Assembly (NCBI RefSeq): GCF_010550245.1
Contig: NZ_JAAGLU010000009.1
Location: 1-64,000, forward strand
Source of the DNA: Streptomyces sp. SID12501
GTDB taxonomy: Bacteria; Actinomycetota; Actinomycetes; Streptomycetales; Streptomycetaceae
Direction: 5' to 3'
DNA: 64,000 bases
Shown: piece after piece, positions 40,643 through 48,790 of the stretch
Layout of the letters: every line of letters begins with the position of its first letter
Numbering within the stretch: the first letter of the stretch is position 1
Notes under the pieces: generated by a model
What the model saw: only the letters and a program-made list of their open reading frames with translations
Databases searched by the model: none
What the model was told of the DNA's origin: nothing
Made by a program: the position numbers and the translations under genes

Positions 40643-41613
40643 TCTGGCTGACCTGGCGACAGTTCCGCACCCAGGCCACGGTCGTGTATCTCGCCCTGGC
40701 CGCCCTCGCCGCGCTCCTGGCGGTCACCGGCCCGCAGTTGGCCGACCTCCACGCCCGTGCCGGTGACAACCTGTTCGGCCGGATCACCAGCGCCGACCGG
40801 AGCGTGTACTACCTCGGCCTCGCGGTCGTCCTGCTCGTGCCGGCCGTCATCGGCATGTTCTGGGGCGCACCGCTGATCACACGAGAGCTGGAGACCGGCA
40901 CGTACCGCCTGGCGTGGAACCAGAGCGTCACCCGAACCTGTTGGCTCGCCACCAAGCTCGTCCTCACCGGCGTGGCCACCATGGCCGCCGCCGCACTGGC
41001 CACCCTCGCGGTGACCTGGTGGAGCGGCCCGATCGACCAGGCCGTCAACAGCGGCGGAACCGGCGCGGACCCCTTCTACCCGCGCATCGATCCCCTGGTC
41101 TTCGGCGGGCGCGGCATCGTCCCGATCGGCTACGCCGCCTTCGCCTTCATCCTCGGCGTCACCCTTGGTGTGCTCATCCGCCGCACCGTGCCCGCGATGG
41201 CCGCCACCCTCGCCGCGTATGCCGTGGTTCAGATCGCCGTGCCGCACTGGATCCGCCCCCACCTGGCCACGTCCGTCGATGCCACCTTGTCCTTCGCCGA
41301 GGCCAAGCCGGTGAACATCGGCATCGACGCCGTGCGCGAGGTGGACTTCGGCAAGCCGGGCGCCTGGATCCTGTCCCAACAGACCGTCGACGTCTCCGGC
41401 CAACCGGCCGCCCTGCCCCCGTCGTTCACCGAGTGCGCATCCATGTCGGACTGTGCCTCCGCACTCACCAGGGCCGGTTACCGGCAACGGGTCACCTACC
41501 AGCCCGCCGGTAACTTCTGGACACTCCAATGGGCCGAGACCGGGCTCTACCTCGGCCTCGCACTGGCCTTGACGGGGTTCTGCGCGTGGTGGATCCGCCG
41601 CCGACTGAGCTGA
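40639..41613 (+). CDS. ABC transporter permease
   Basis: 324 aa. About six transmembrane helices (for example VYLALAALAALLAVTGP, YYLGLAVVLLVPAVIGMFWG, LVLTGVATMAAAALATLAV, GYAAFAFILGVTLGVLI) around a large outer loop (~210-285), with a final helix. It begins IWLTWRQFRTQ, typical of YtrA-linked permeases. It forms an operon with the GntR repressor and the ATPase. A terminator follows. Confidence 0.85.
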   Translation: MIWLTWRQFRTQATVVYLALAALAALLAVTGPQLADLHARAGDNLFGRITSADRSVYYLGLAVVLLVPAVIGMFWGAPLITRELETGTYRLAWNQSVTRTCWLATKLVLTGVATMAAAALATLAVTWWSGPIDQAVNSGGTGADPFYPRIDPLVFGGRGIVPIGYAAFAFILGVTLGVLIRRTVPAMAATLAAYAVVQIAVPHWIRPHLATSVDATLSFAEAKPVNIGIDAVREVDFGKPGAWILSQQTVDVSGQPAALPPSFTECASMSDCASALTRAGYRQRVTYQPAGNFWTLQWAETGLYLGLALALTGFCAWWIRRRLS

Positions 41614-41650
41614 CAGACGCCGGCGCCACTACGAGTACGGGAGCAACTGT

Positions 41651-41679
41651 GAGGGGCAGCCGAGACCCGGCTGCCCCTC
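41651..41679 (+). terminator. Terminator of GntR-ABC operon
   Basis: gaggggcagccg (41651-41662) pairs perfectly with cggctgcccctc (41668-41679), loop agacc. Confidence 0.75.
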
Positions 41680-41713
41680 ACCGCACCCGCAGGCGGAGCG
41701 GGGTGCCCGTCAG

Positions 41714-41824
41714 CGTCCGCGGCTACGGGCCATGTACGAGAACTGGGGCTACCGGCACGCGGGAGAGGAACTCCCGTTCCCCGGCTCTCCGCTGTACGAC
41801 GTCCTGGCCATCACCCTGCGCTGA
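41714..41824 (+). pseudogene. 3' remnant of a GNAT acetyltransferase gene
   Basis: The frame ending at 41824 reads ...LRAMYENWGYRHAGEE, then LPFPGSPLYDVLAITLR and stop. This is the C-terminal end of a GNAT fold (beta5-alpha4: Y..WGYR..G....PFP.SPLY). The earlier part of the domain is missing upstream, where the ABC operon terminator lies. I take it as a decayed gene. Confidence 0.6.
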
Positions 41825-41896
41825 ACCCACGCCGTTGAGTCATCGTCCGGCGGTTACGGTCGTCGACACGACGGTCGGAAGAGAGGCAGTGCAACT

Positions 41897-42709
41897 GTGT
41901 CGGTCATCGATGTGTGGATGCAGCATCCCACCCTTCGCCACTCCAACCACGAGATGTTCGAGTCGCTGCGCCGTTGGACGGGACAGGGGCTGCTGGAGGA
42001 GCCGTTGCCGGTCAAGGTGACGGTGGCCGCCATGGCGGCTGCCGACGTCGAGATCGCGCTGTCGGCCGCCTGGTACGGACCTCAGGGCGCGTTGATCAGC
42101 AACGATGAAGCGGCCGAGTTCATCGCCCAGTCCGACGGACTCCTGCGAGGGGTGGCCGGCGCGGACCTCACCCGCCCGGTCCAGGCCGTTCGGGAACTGC
42201 GCCGCGCCGTGCAGGAGCTCGGCTTCGTGGCCCTGCGAATCGTGCCCTGGCTGTGGCAGCTCCCGCCCACCGACCGGCTGTACTACCCGCTGTACGCCGC
42301 CTGCGTCGACCTCGGCATCCCCTTCTGCACCCAGGTCGGCCACACCGGCCCGCTGCGACCGTCCGAGACCGGCCGTCCGATCCCCTACATCGACCAGGTC
42401 GCCCTCGGCTTCCCCGAACTGACCATCGTGTGCGGACACATCGGCTACCCATGGACCACCGAGATGATCGCCGTGGCGGACAAACACGCCAACGTCTACA
42501 TCGACACCAGCGCCTATACCGCCCGCAGATATCCCCGAGAGCTGGTGGACTATCTGCGCGGCCGCGGACGCGGGAAGGTGCTGTTCGGCACGAACTACCC
42601 CATGATCACCCCCGCCCAGGCGCTGAAACACCTCGGCGATCTCGACCTGGACGACGAGGCAACCGAGCTGTTCCTGTCCGGCAACGCCCGTCGGGTCTTC
42701 AGGCTCTGA
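41897..42709 (+). CDS. Amidohydrolase-2 family protein
   Basis: 270 aa. TIM-barrel metal-hydrolase pattern: VIDVWMQHP at the start (normally HxH-like, here MQH), CTQVGHTGP, TIVCGHIGYPW, YIDTSAY and the catalytic-type Asp region replaced by GKVLFGTNYP. The first HxH is degenerate (one His) and the usual SDxP is TNYP, so activity is uncertain. Family members include decarboxylases and lactonases. GAGAGG precedes the GTG. Confidence 0.75.
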   Translation: MSVIDVWMQHPTLRHSNHEMFESLRRWTGQGLLEEPLPVKVTVAAMAAADVEIALSAAWYGPQGALISNDEAAEFIAQSDGLLRGVAGADLTRPVQAVRELRRAVQELGFVALRIVPWLWQLPPTDRLYYPLYAACVDLGIPFCTQVGHTGPLRPSETGRPIPYIDQVALGFPELTIVCGHIGYPWTTEMIAVADKHANVYIDTSAYTARRYPRELVDYLRGRGRGKVLFGTNYPMITPAQALKHLGDLDLDDEATELFLSGNARRVFRL

Positions 42710-42803
42710 ACCGGGCGCCGGGCACGGTCGTGACCGGCATACTCGGGTGGAACTGAGTACTTGCGCTCTGGTCGGCCATCTGGTGAACCGGAACGCTTGG
42801 GGC

Positions 42804-43214
42804 ATGAGACGACAACTACCCGAACCCGTTCGCCAACTGCTGCCCACCCTGGCGCTCGCCGGGGTGACCCTGGCCGCGTGGGCTGCCTGGCTGGGCTGGG
42901 ACCAGCAGTACGACGTGCAGCCCGACGGCTCGACGACCGGCCCGTACGAGGTATGGCAGGTGATCGGGCTGGTGCTGACTCTGCTGGCACCGGTGTACTG
43001 GGCGGCGTCCCGGCGCTACTTCGTGGGCGCTGTGCTCGGCACCACGGCCGGCCTGACAGTTGCCGCCTACTACGACTGGTCGGACGACTCCAGCGGCCTG
43101 TTCGTGATCGGCGTGGGAATGGTCATGCTCGGGAGCCTCGGCGTGACCGCCGCCCTATCCACTGTGATCGTCCACGCGAAACGGGAATGCCCCTCGACCG
43201 CCGCAACCCAGTAG
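42804..43214 (+). CDS. Membrane protein, four helices
   Basis: 136 aa with hydrophobic segments LLPTLALAGVTLAAWAAWLG, VWQVIGLVLTLLAPVYWAA, FVGAVLGTTAGLTVAAYY and GLFVIGVGMVMLGSLGVTAA. I do not recognise a family. I prefer the ATG at 42804, which starts a normal basic N-terminus (MRRQLPEP); an in-frame GTG at 42747 is possible. A hairpin at 43216-43243 follows. Confidence 0.6.
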   Translation: MRRQLPEPVRQLLPTLALAGVTLAAWAAWLGWDQQYDVQPDGSTTGPYEVWQVIGLVLTLLAPVYWAASRRYFVGAVLGTTAGLTVAAYYDWSDDSSGLFVIGVGMVMLGSLGVTAALSTVIVHAKRECPSTAATQ

Positions 43215-43215
43215 G

Positions 43216-43243
43216 GCCCGCCGCCCCGAACTGGGCGGCGGGC
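43216..43243. terminator. Bidirectional terminator
   Basis: gcccgccgccc (43216-43226) pairs perfectly with gggcggcgggc (43233-43243), between the convergent membrane-protein gene and aglA. Confidence 0.75.
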
Positions 43244-43261
43244 TCTACAAGTTGGAAGACC

Positions 43262-44950
43262 TCAGGCAGTCGTCCACCACACAGTCGTGTCCGCCGGCAG
43301 CTTCGCCTCCTCCTCCACCACCGTCACCTCACCGCTGGCGACCAGGATCTCGCCGTACGCCGGGATCGTCACCGACTCTCCGCTCGTGTTCGCCACGCAC
43401 ACGAACTCGCCGCGCCGGAAGGCGAGTACGCCCTGCGGTGCCCTCAGCCACTCGACGGAGTCGCCCGCGCCCAGGCCGGGGTGTTCGCGCCGGGCGGCAA
43501 GCGCCGCGCGGTACAGCTCAAGGGTGGAACCGGGCGTGCCCGTCTGCGCCTCGATGCTCAGTTCGGCCCACTCGGCGGGCTGCGGAAGCCAGGAGCCGCC
43601 CTCGCCGAAGCCGTACGACGAGCCCTCGCGGGTCCACGGGATCGGTACCCGGCAACCGTCGCGGAAGCCGTCCTGGCCCTCGCCCCGGAAGTACGCGGGG
43701 TCCTGGCGGACCTCGTCCGTGAGGTCGACGACGTCCGGCAGGCCCAACTCCTCGCCCTGATAGACGTATGCCGAGCCGGGCAGCGCCAGCATCAACAGGG
43801 TTGCCGCGCGGGCCCGGCGCAGGCCCAGCGCGCGGTCTCCGGCGAGGCGGAGCTGTGTGCCGAGGCCGGGCTCGTTGGCGAAGCGGGTGGCGTGGCGGGT
43901 GACGTCGTGGTTGGAGAGGACCCAGGTGGCGGGGGCGCCGACCGGGCGCATGGCGTCCAGGGTGCGGTCGATGACGACCTTCAGCTCCGCCGCGTCCCAA
44001 TAGGTGGCCAGGTACTGGAAGTTGAAGGCCTGGTGGAGTTCGTCGGGGCGGACGTAGTTCGCCGTGCGCTCGATGGTCGGGGTCCAGGCTTCGGCAACGA
44101 AGATGCGCTCGCCCGCGTACTCGTCGAGGAGCAGGCGCCATTCGCGGTAGATGGCGTGTACTCCGTCCTGGTCGAAGAACGGCATGACATCGTTGCCCAG
44201 GAGCTTGAGTTGGTCGTGGGATCCGAGGTCGGGGAGGCCTTCCGCCTTCACCAGGCCATGCGCCACGTCGATACGGAAGCCGTCGACGCCCATGTCGAGC
44301 CAGAACCGCAGGACCGAGCGGAACTCGTCCCCGACAGCCGGGTGTTCCCAGTTGAAGTCGGGCTGCTCGGGAGCGAAGAGGTGCAGGTACCACTCGCCGG
44401 GGGTGCCGTCGGGCTCGGTGATCCTCGTCCAGGCCGGGCCGCCGAAGATGGACTCCCAGTCGTTGGGCGGGAGTTCGCCGCTCTCGCCCTTGCCGGGGCG
44501 GAAGTGGTAGCGGTCCCGGTGCGGTGAGCCGGGGCCCTCGCGCAGCGCCTGCTTGAACCACTCGTGCTGGTCGGAGGAGTGGTTGGGGACCAGGTCGACG
44601 ATGATCCTGAGGTTCAGTTCGTGGGCGTCGCGGATCAGGGCGTCGGCATCCAGGAGGTTGCCGAACATGGGGTCCACGGCCCGGTAGTCGGCGACGTCGT
44701 AGCCGGCGTCTGCCTGCGGGGAGGCGTAGAAGGGGCTGAGCCACACTGCGTCGACGCCCAGGTCGCGCAGATACGGCAGCCGGGTTCGTACGCCCTCCAG
44801 GTCACCCATGCCGTCGCCGTTGCTGTCGGCGAAGCTGCGGGGGTAGACCTGGTAGATCACGGCGTCCCGCCACCAGTCTCTGCTGGCGGCGAAGGTGCTC
44901 TTCGTCGTGACGGCGGAGGTTTCGGCCGGGGCTGCGGAGTGCTGGCTCAT
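43262..44950 (-). CDS. aglA: Alpha-glucosidase AglA (GH13), cytosolic
   Basis: 562 aa. GH13 triad: Asp in GFRIDVAHG, Glu in FVAEAWTP, Asp in VLSNHDVTRH; the start motif is WWRDAVIYQVYPRSFADSNG, as in oligo-1,6- and alpha-1,4-glucosidases. No signal peptide, so it splits imported maltose and maltodextrins inside the cell. The ATG at 44950 follows AAGGACGTT; an upstream ATG lacks a site. It is the last gene of the malEFG-aglA cluster. Confidence 0.9.
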   Translation of the reverse strand: MSQHSAAPAETSAVTTKSTFAASRDWWRDAVIYQVYPRSFADSNGDGMGDLEGVRTRLPYLRDLGVDAVWLSPFYASPQADAGYDVADYRAVDPMFGNLLDADALIRDAHELNLRIIVDLVPNHSSDQHEWFKQALREGPGSPHRDRYHFRPGKGESGELPPNDWESIFGGPAWTRITEPDGTPGEWYLHLFAPEQPDFNWEHPAVGDEFRSVLRFWLDMGVDGFRIDVAHGLVKAEGLPDLGSHDQLKLLGNDVMPFFDQDGVHAIYREWRLLLDEYAGERIFVAEAWTPTIERTANYVRPDELHQAFNFQYLATYWDAAELKVVIDRTLDAMRPVGAPATWVLSNHDVTRHATRFANEPGLGTQLRLAGDRALGLRRARAATLLMLALPGSAYVYQGEELGLPDVVDLTDEVRQDPAYFRGEGQDGFRDGCRVPIPWTREGSSYGFGEGGSWLPQPAEWAELSIEAQTGTPGSTLELYRAALAARREHPGLGAGDSVEWLRAPQGVLAFRRGEFVCVANTSGESVTIPAYGEILVASGEVTVVEEEAKLPADTTVWWTTA

Positions 44951-45011
44951 AACGTCCTTGATACGTAACGGAGTTCGGGTCATGGGCTGTCGAGGAGTGT
45001 GGATGGCTGCG

Positions 45012-45065
45012 GGTGCGTCGTGGCTGGTCGCGCAGTTCCCCGCGCCCCTAAAGGGGCGGCCCGCG
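45012..45065. repeat. Ubiquitous Streptomyces intergenic element
   Basis: GGCTGGTCGCGCAGTTCCCC followed by GCGCCCCTAAAGGGGCGGC, with the hairpin gcccc-taaa-ggggc at 45044-45057. I recognise the sequence as a very common intergenic element of Streptomyces. It lies between aglA and malG. Confidence 0.65.
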
Positions 45066-45146
45066 GTGACAGCGGGGTCGGATGGTCACTGGGGGCCGCC
45101 GACCCGTACGACGGAGCCGTACGGGAGTTTTACGCACGACCGGGCG

Positions 45147-46052
45147 TCAGCCCTTCGTGCCGCCCGCCGTCAGGCCTGCCACCAGGTTCTTCTGGACCAG
45201 GTAGAAGAAGGCCGAGACAGGTATCGCGACCAGTACCGCGGTGGCGGCCATCAGGTTGCGCTGGGCGTCGTGCTCGCTGACGAAGCTCTGCAGGCCGACC
45301 GCGAAGGTGTACTTCGTGTCCGACAGCATGAACGTCGAGGCGAAGGCGACCTCGCCGAACGCGGTGATGAAGCTGTAGAACGCGGCAACCGCCAGGCCCG
45401 GTTTGGCCAGTGGCAGGATCAGCCGCGCGAAGGTGCCGAAGGGGGTCAGCCCGTCGACGCGTCCCGCCTCGTCGATCTCGAAGGGGATCGTGTCGAAGTA
45501 TCCCTTGAGCAGCCAGGCACAGTAGGGCACGGCCGTCGAGCAGTAGACGAGGACCAGGCCGAGGTAGTTGTCGATGAGTCGGAGGTCCGAGAGGATCTGG
45601 TACATCGGCACGATGAGTACGGCGATCGGGAACATCTGGGTGACCAGCAGTACCCACATGAACTTGCGGTAGCCGGGGAAGCGCATCCGCGAGACCGCGT
45701 ATCCGGTGGTCGCCGCGACCATCACCCCGATGACCGTCGTACCGAGCGAGACGATCAGCGAACTCTTCATCCAGTCGAAGAAGTTGGTGTGCTGGAGGAC
45801 GAACGAGTAGTTGTCGAACGTCATCTTGTCCCAGATGCCCCCGGGGTGGAGGTAGTCGTCCTTGTCAGGGCCGAGGGACAGGTAGAGCAGCCAGGCGATC
45901 GGGAAGAGCGCGATCAGGCTCGCGACGGTCAGGATGCCGTGGGAGGCGAGGTCGGTGGTCAGTCTGCGTCGGCCGGGTCGCCCGGGCTGCGGGGGCACAG
46001 GTGTGTCGGCCGGGTCCGTCGGCTCGGACTTCTGAACGGTCATGGCACTCAT
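45147..46052 (-). CDS. malG: Maltose/maltodextrin ABC permease MalG
   Basis: 301 aa. Six transmembrane helices and the EAA loop EIDEAGRVDGLTPFGTFARL, which contacts the ATPase. The start at 46052 (MSAMTVQKSEP) follows GCAGGAGT; the ORF continues upstream but overlaps malF. 19 bp after malF. The ATPase is not in the cluster; Streptomyces uses the shared MsiK. Confidence 0.92.
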   Translation of the reverse strand: MSAMTVQKSEPTDPADTPVPPQPGRPGRRRLTTDLASHGILTVASLIALFPIAWLLYLSLGPDKDDYLHPGGIWDKMTFDNYSFVLQHTNFFDWMKSSLIVSLGTTVIGVMVAATTGYAVSRMRFPGYRKFMWVLLVTQMFPIAVLIVPMYQILSDLRLIDNYLGLVLVYCSTAVPYCAWLLKGYFDTIPFEIDEAGRVDGLTPFGTFARLILPLAKPGLAVAAFYSFITAFGEVAFASTFMLSDTKYTFAVGLQSFVSEHDAQRNLMAATAVLVAIPVSAFFYLVQKNLVAGLTAGGTKG

Positions 46053-46071
46053 GGGGGTTGGGACTCCTGCC

Positions 46072-47076
46072 TCAGATCGCGAGCTGCTGGTCATTGCGGT
46101 TCAGCCAGCGGCGGTAGAAGGAGGTGAAGACGACGAGGATGGCCAGCAGCAGCATCCCGTAGGCCGCCGACTGCGCGAAGTCTCGCGGCTGTTGGCCGAA
46201 GCCGAGGTAGTAGGCCCAGGTGACGAGGATCTGCGCGTCCGGGGCGGTGCTGCCGAACAGCAGGAAGATCACGGCGAACTGGTTGAACGTCCAGATGACG
46301 CCGAGGAGTACGACGGTCGAGCTGACGGAGCGCAGGCCCGGCAGGGTGACGTACCGGAACCGCTGCCAGGCGTTCGCGCCGTCCATGTCCGCGGCCTCGT
46401 ACAGCGTCGAGTCGATGGACTGGAGGCCGCCGAGCAGCGAGACCATCATGAACGGCACACCGCACCACGTGTTGACCATGATCGCGGCGAACCGCTGCCA
46501 GAAGGTGTCCTCCAGCCACAGCGGTGACGGCAGGTGCACCGCGTCGAGCATCGAGTTGATGATGCCGCCGTCGGCGAGCATGAACCGCCAGCCGAACACG
46601 GTGACGAAGGTGGGAACGGCCCACGGCAGGACCAGGATCAGCCGGTAGAAGGTGCGCCCGCGCAGCTTCTGGTTCAGCAGGAGGGCCAGGCCGAGGCCGA
46701 TGCAGTAGTGCAGGGCCACGCACAGGGCGGTCCAGACGATCGTCCAGATGAAGTGCGACCAGAAGCGGTCGTACGCGGTGTCGCCCCACAGGATGTCGGC
46801 GTAGTTGTCGAGGCCGATGAACTTGTAGGTGGCGTCGATGTGGTTGACGCCGATCGTGCGGGCCGAGTTGAGGCTGTTGGCGTCCGTGAGCGTCAGGTAG
46901 AGGCCGCGCACGAGCGGGTAGAGCACGAGTCCGCCGAGCACGACGACCACGGGGGCGATCATCGCGTACGCGTACCAGTACTTCTGGTAGGCGTGCTTGA
47001 GACGATCGAGCCGTCCGGGGCGCTGCCCGGGTTCGCCCCGGCGCTTGCCGGTCGCGCGGTCGATGGCGACTGTCAT
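46072..47076 (-). CDS. malF: Maltose/maltodextrin ABC permease MalF
   Basis: 334 aa. Seven or so transmembrane helices (YAMIAPVVVVLGGLVLYPL first) and the EAA loop YEAADMDGANAWQRFRYVTL. Forms the channel with MalG. It follows malE by 85 bp and precedes malG by 19 bp. Confidence 0.93.
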   Translation of the reverse strand: MTVAIDRATGKRRGEPGQRPGRLDRLKHAYQKYWYAYAMIAPVVVVLGGLVLYPLVRGLYLTLTDANSLNSARTIGVNHIDATYKFIGLDNYADILWGDTAYDRFWSHFIWTIVWTALCVALHYCIGLGLALLLNQKLRGRTFYRLILVLPWAVPTFVTVFGWRFMLADGGIINSMLDAVHLPSPLWLEDTFWQRFAAIMVNTWCGVPFMMVSLLGGLQSIDSTLYEAADMDGANAWQRFRYVTLPGLRSVSSTVVLLGVIWTFNQFAVIFLLFGSTAPDAQILVTWAYYLGFGQQPRDFAQSAAYGMLLLAILVVFTSFYRRWLNRNDQQLAI

Positions 47077-47161
47077 GGGTTCGACACCTTCTGGAGGATC
47101 AGGGGGCTACGGCACACACCGATGACCGCCGGAACCGGTCAGTTCCGGCGGTCATGCGGGA

Positions 47162-48436
47162 TCACTTGCTGAAGTCCGGGACCAGCTTGGCGATCGCGGT
47201 CTCCGCGTTGCCGAGGCCCTTGTCGAGGGACTCCTTGCCGCCCGCGATCTGCGCCAGCTCGGTGTCGAGCGGACCCCACAGGGAGCTGTACTCGGGCAGC
47301 GCCGGGCGGGGCTGGGCGGCGGCGAGGACGCCCTGGTAGCCGGCGAGGCCCGGGTCGGCCTTGACCTCGGCGGTGTAGGCGTCGTCGCGGGTGGGCAGCG
47401 TGGAGTTCTTCAGGGCGATCTGCGACTGGGACTTCGCGGAGGTCATGAAGTTGACGAACTTCAGCGCGGCCTTCTGGTGCGCGGCGTCCGAGCCCGCGTA
47501 CACGGAGAGGTTGTGGCCGCCGGTCGGGGCGCCCGCCTTGCCGGTGGAACCGGCCGGGACGGTGGCGATGCCGAGGTTGGCCTTGTCCTTGAACGCGGCG
47601 CCGTTGTAGAAGTTGGTGATCTCCCACGGGCCCTGGACGATCGCCGCGACCTCGCCGGTGACGAAGGCGTCCTGGATGTGGGCGTAGGCGTCGGCGGTGG
47701 TGTCCGCCTTGTGCAGGCCCTTGCCGTCGAAGAGGCCGAGCCAGGTGCCGTAGGCCTTCTTGGCGGCGGCCGAGTTGACGGTGATCTTCTTGGCGGCGGC
47801 GTCGACGGTGTCGGTGCCCTCGCCGTAGAGGAACGACTGGGCGTAGTAGGCCTGGGTGGATCCCCAGTAGCCGTCGACGCCGGTCTTGGCCTTGATGGTG
47901 GCGGCGGCCGTCTTCAGGTCGGCCCAGGTCTTCGGGGCCTCGGTGATGCCGGCCTTCGTGAAGAGTTCCTTGTTGTAGACCAGCGCGAGGGTGTCGGTGA
48001 CCAGCGGCGCGCCGTACGTCTTGCCGTCGTACTTGGCCTGTTCGATCAGGCTGGGCTGGAACTTGGCCTCGTCGGTGAGGGCCTCGGTGCCGTCGAGCGG
48101 CAGCAGGAAGCCCTTCTTGGCGAAGGCGGGGGTCCAGCCGACCTCGGATCGCAGCACGTCCGGGGCGCCGGAGGCACCGGCGGCGGTGTCGAACTTGTTC
48201 TGCGCCTGGTCGAAGGGGACGTTGACGTACTTGACCTTGACGTCCTTGTTGGCGGCCTCGAACTCCTTGACCAGGGCCTGGTACGTCGGCGCCTCGTTGG
48301 TGGCGTTGGAGGTGTCCCACCAGGTGATGGTGACCGGACCGTCGGCCTTGTCACTGCCGCTGTCGTCTCCGCCGCAGGCCGTCGCCGCGAGGGCGATGGA
48401 CGCCACCAGCGCGGTGGCCGCTATGCCACGCCGCAT
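47162..48436 (-). CDS. malE: Maltose/maltodextrin-binding lipoprotein MalE
   Basis: 424 aa. Lipoprotein signal GIAATALVASIALAATAC with the lipobox ending AATAC. SBP_bac_1 family features: VTITWWDTSN, YNKELFTKAGI, PKTWADL, MTSAKSQSQIALKNSTLPTR. It binds maltodextrins made by the secreted amylases and feeds MalFG. CAAGGAGAACTC precedes the ATG. First gene of the operon, with a MalR-type promoter block upstream. Confidence 0.94.
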   Translation of the reverse strand: MRRGIAATALVASIALAATACGGDDSGSDKADGPVTITWWDTSNATNEAPTYQALVKEFEAANKDVKVKYVNVPFDQAQNKFDTAAGASGAPDVLRSEVGWTPAFAKKGFLLPLDGTEALTDEAKFQPSLIEQAKYDGKTYGAPLVTDTLALVYNKELFTKAGITEAPKTWADLKTAAATIKAKTGVDGYWGSTQAYYAQSFLYGEGTDTVDAAAKKITVNSAAAKKAYGTWLGLFDGKGLHKADTTADAYAHIQDAFVTGEVAAIVQGPWEITNFYNGAAFKDKANLGIATVPAGSTGKAGAPTGGHNLSVYAGSDAAHQKAALKFVNFMTSAKSQSQIALKNSTLPTRDDAYTAEVKADPGLAGYQGVLAAAQPRPALPEYSSLWGPLDTELAQIAGGKESLDKGLGNAETAIAKLVPDFSK

Positions 48437-48550
48437 GAGTTCTCCTTGAGGGTGAAAGCCCGTGTACTGACGGAAACGGGCCCGTCCGCCGTTTCCGCCG
48501 ACTTGCCGGCCGCGCCGTTGCCGCCGCCGGGCGACGTGAACGTAACAGCC

Positions 48551-48591
48551 ATGTAAGCGCGACGAAAGACCTTGCAGCAAAAAAGTGCAAG
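48551..48591 (-). promoter_or_regulatory. malE promoter and MalR-type operator
   Basis: Read leftward: -35 TTGCTG (48580-48575), 18-bp spacer with CTTTCG, -10 TTACAT (48556-48551). An inverted repeat CTTGCA-N9-TGCAAG at 48571-48591 overlaps the -35, as expected for repression by MalR. Confidence 0.65.
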
Positions 48592-48685
48592 AACCGGCGA
48601 CAGTTACCGCCCCGTGACCCTTCCGGCTCCCACCGCAGGGTCGCCCGAACCCCGGTCCTGCCGGGGCCCAGCGGGATCTGGGACA

Positions 48686-48710
48686 CTTGTGCAAGACTCT
48701 GCAAGCTCTT
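48686..48710 (+). promoter_or_regulatory. CTTG/CAAG repeat cluster upstream of malR
   Basis: CTTGTGCAAG (48686-48695) is a perfect palindrome, followed at once by CTGCAAG and CTCTTGC. This resembles the malE operator and suggests self-control of malR. Confidence 0.5.
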
Positions 48711-48790
48711 GCCATGTACGCCCCATCAGACACACGCCAGACAGACGCCAGACCCACGCCAGACACACGTGCCAGACACGAGGGAGCGCG

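Larger units (their letters stand above)
48437..48790. promoter_or_regulatory. Divergent malE-malR regulatory region
   Basis: 354 bp without a gene. It holds the malE promoter block (48551-48591) and a CTTG/CAAG cluster before malR (48686-48710), both probably bound by MalR. Confidence 0.6.
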
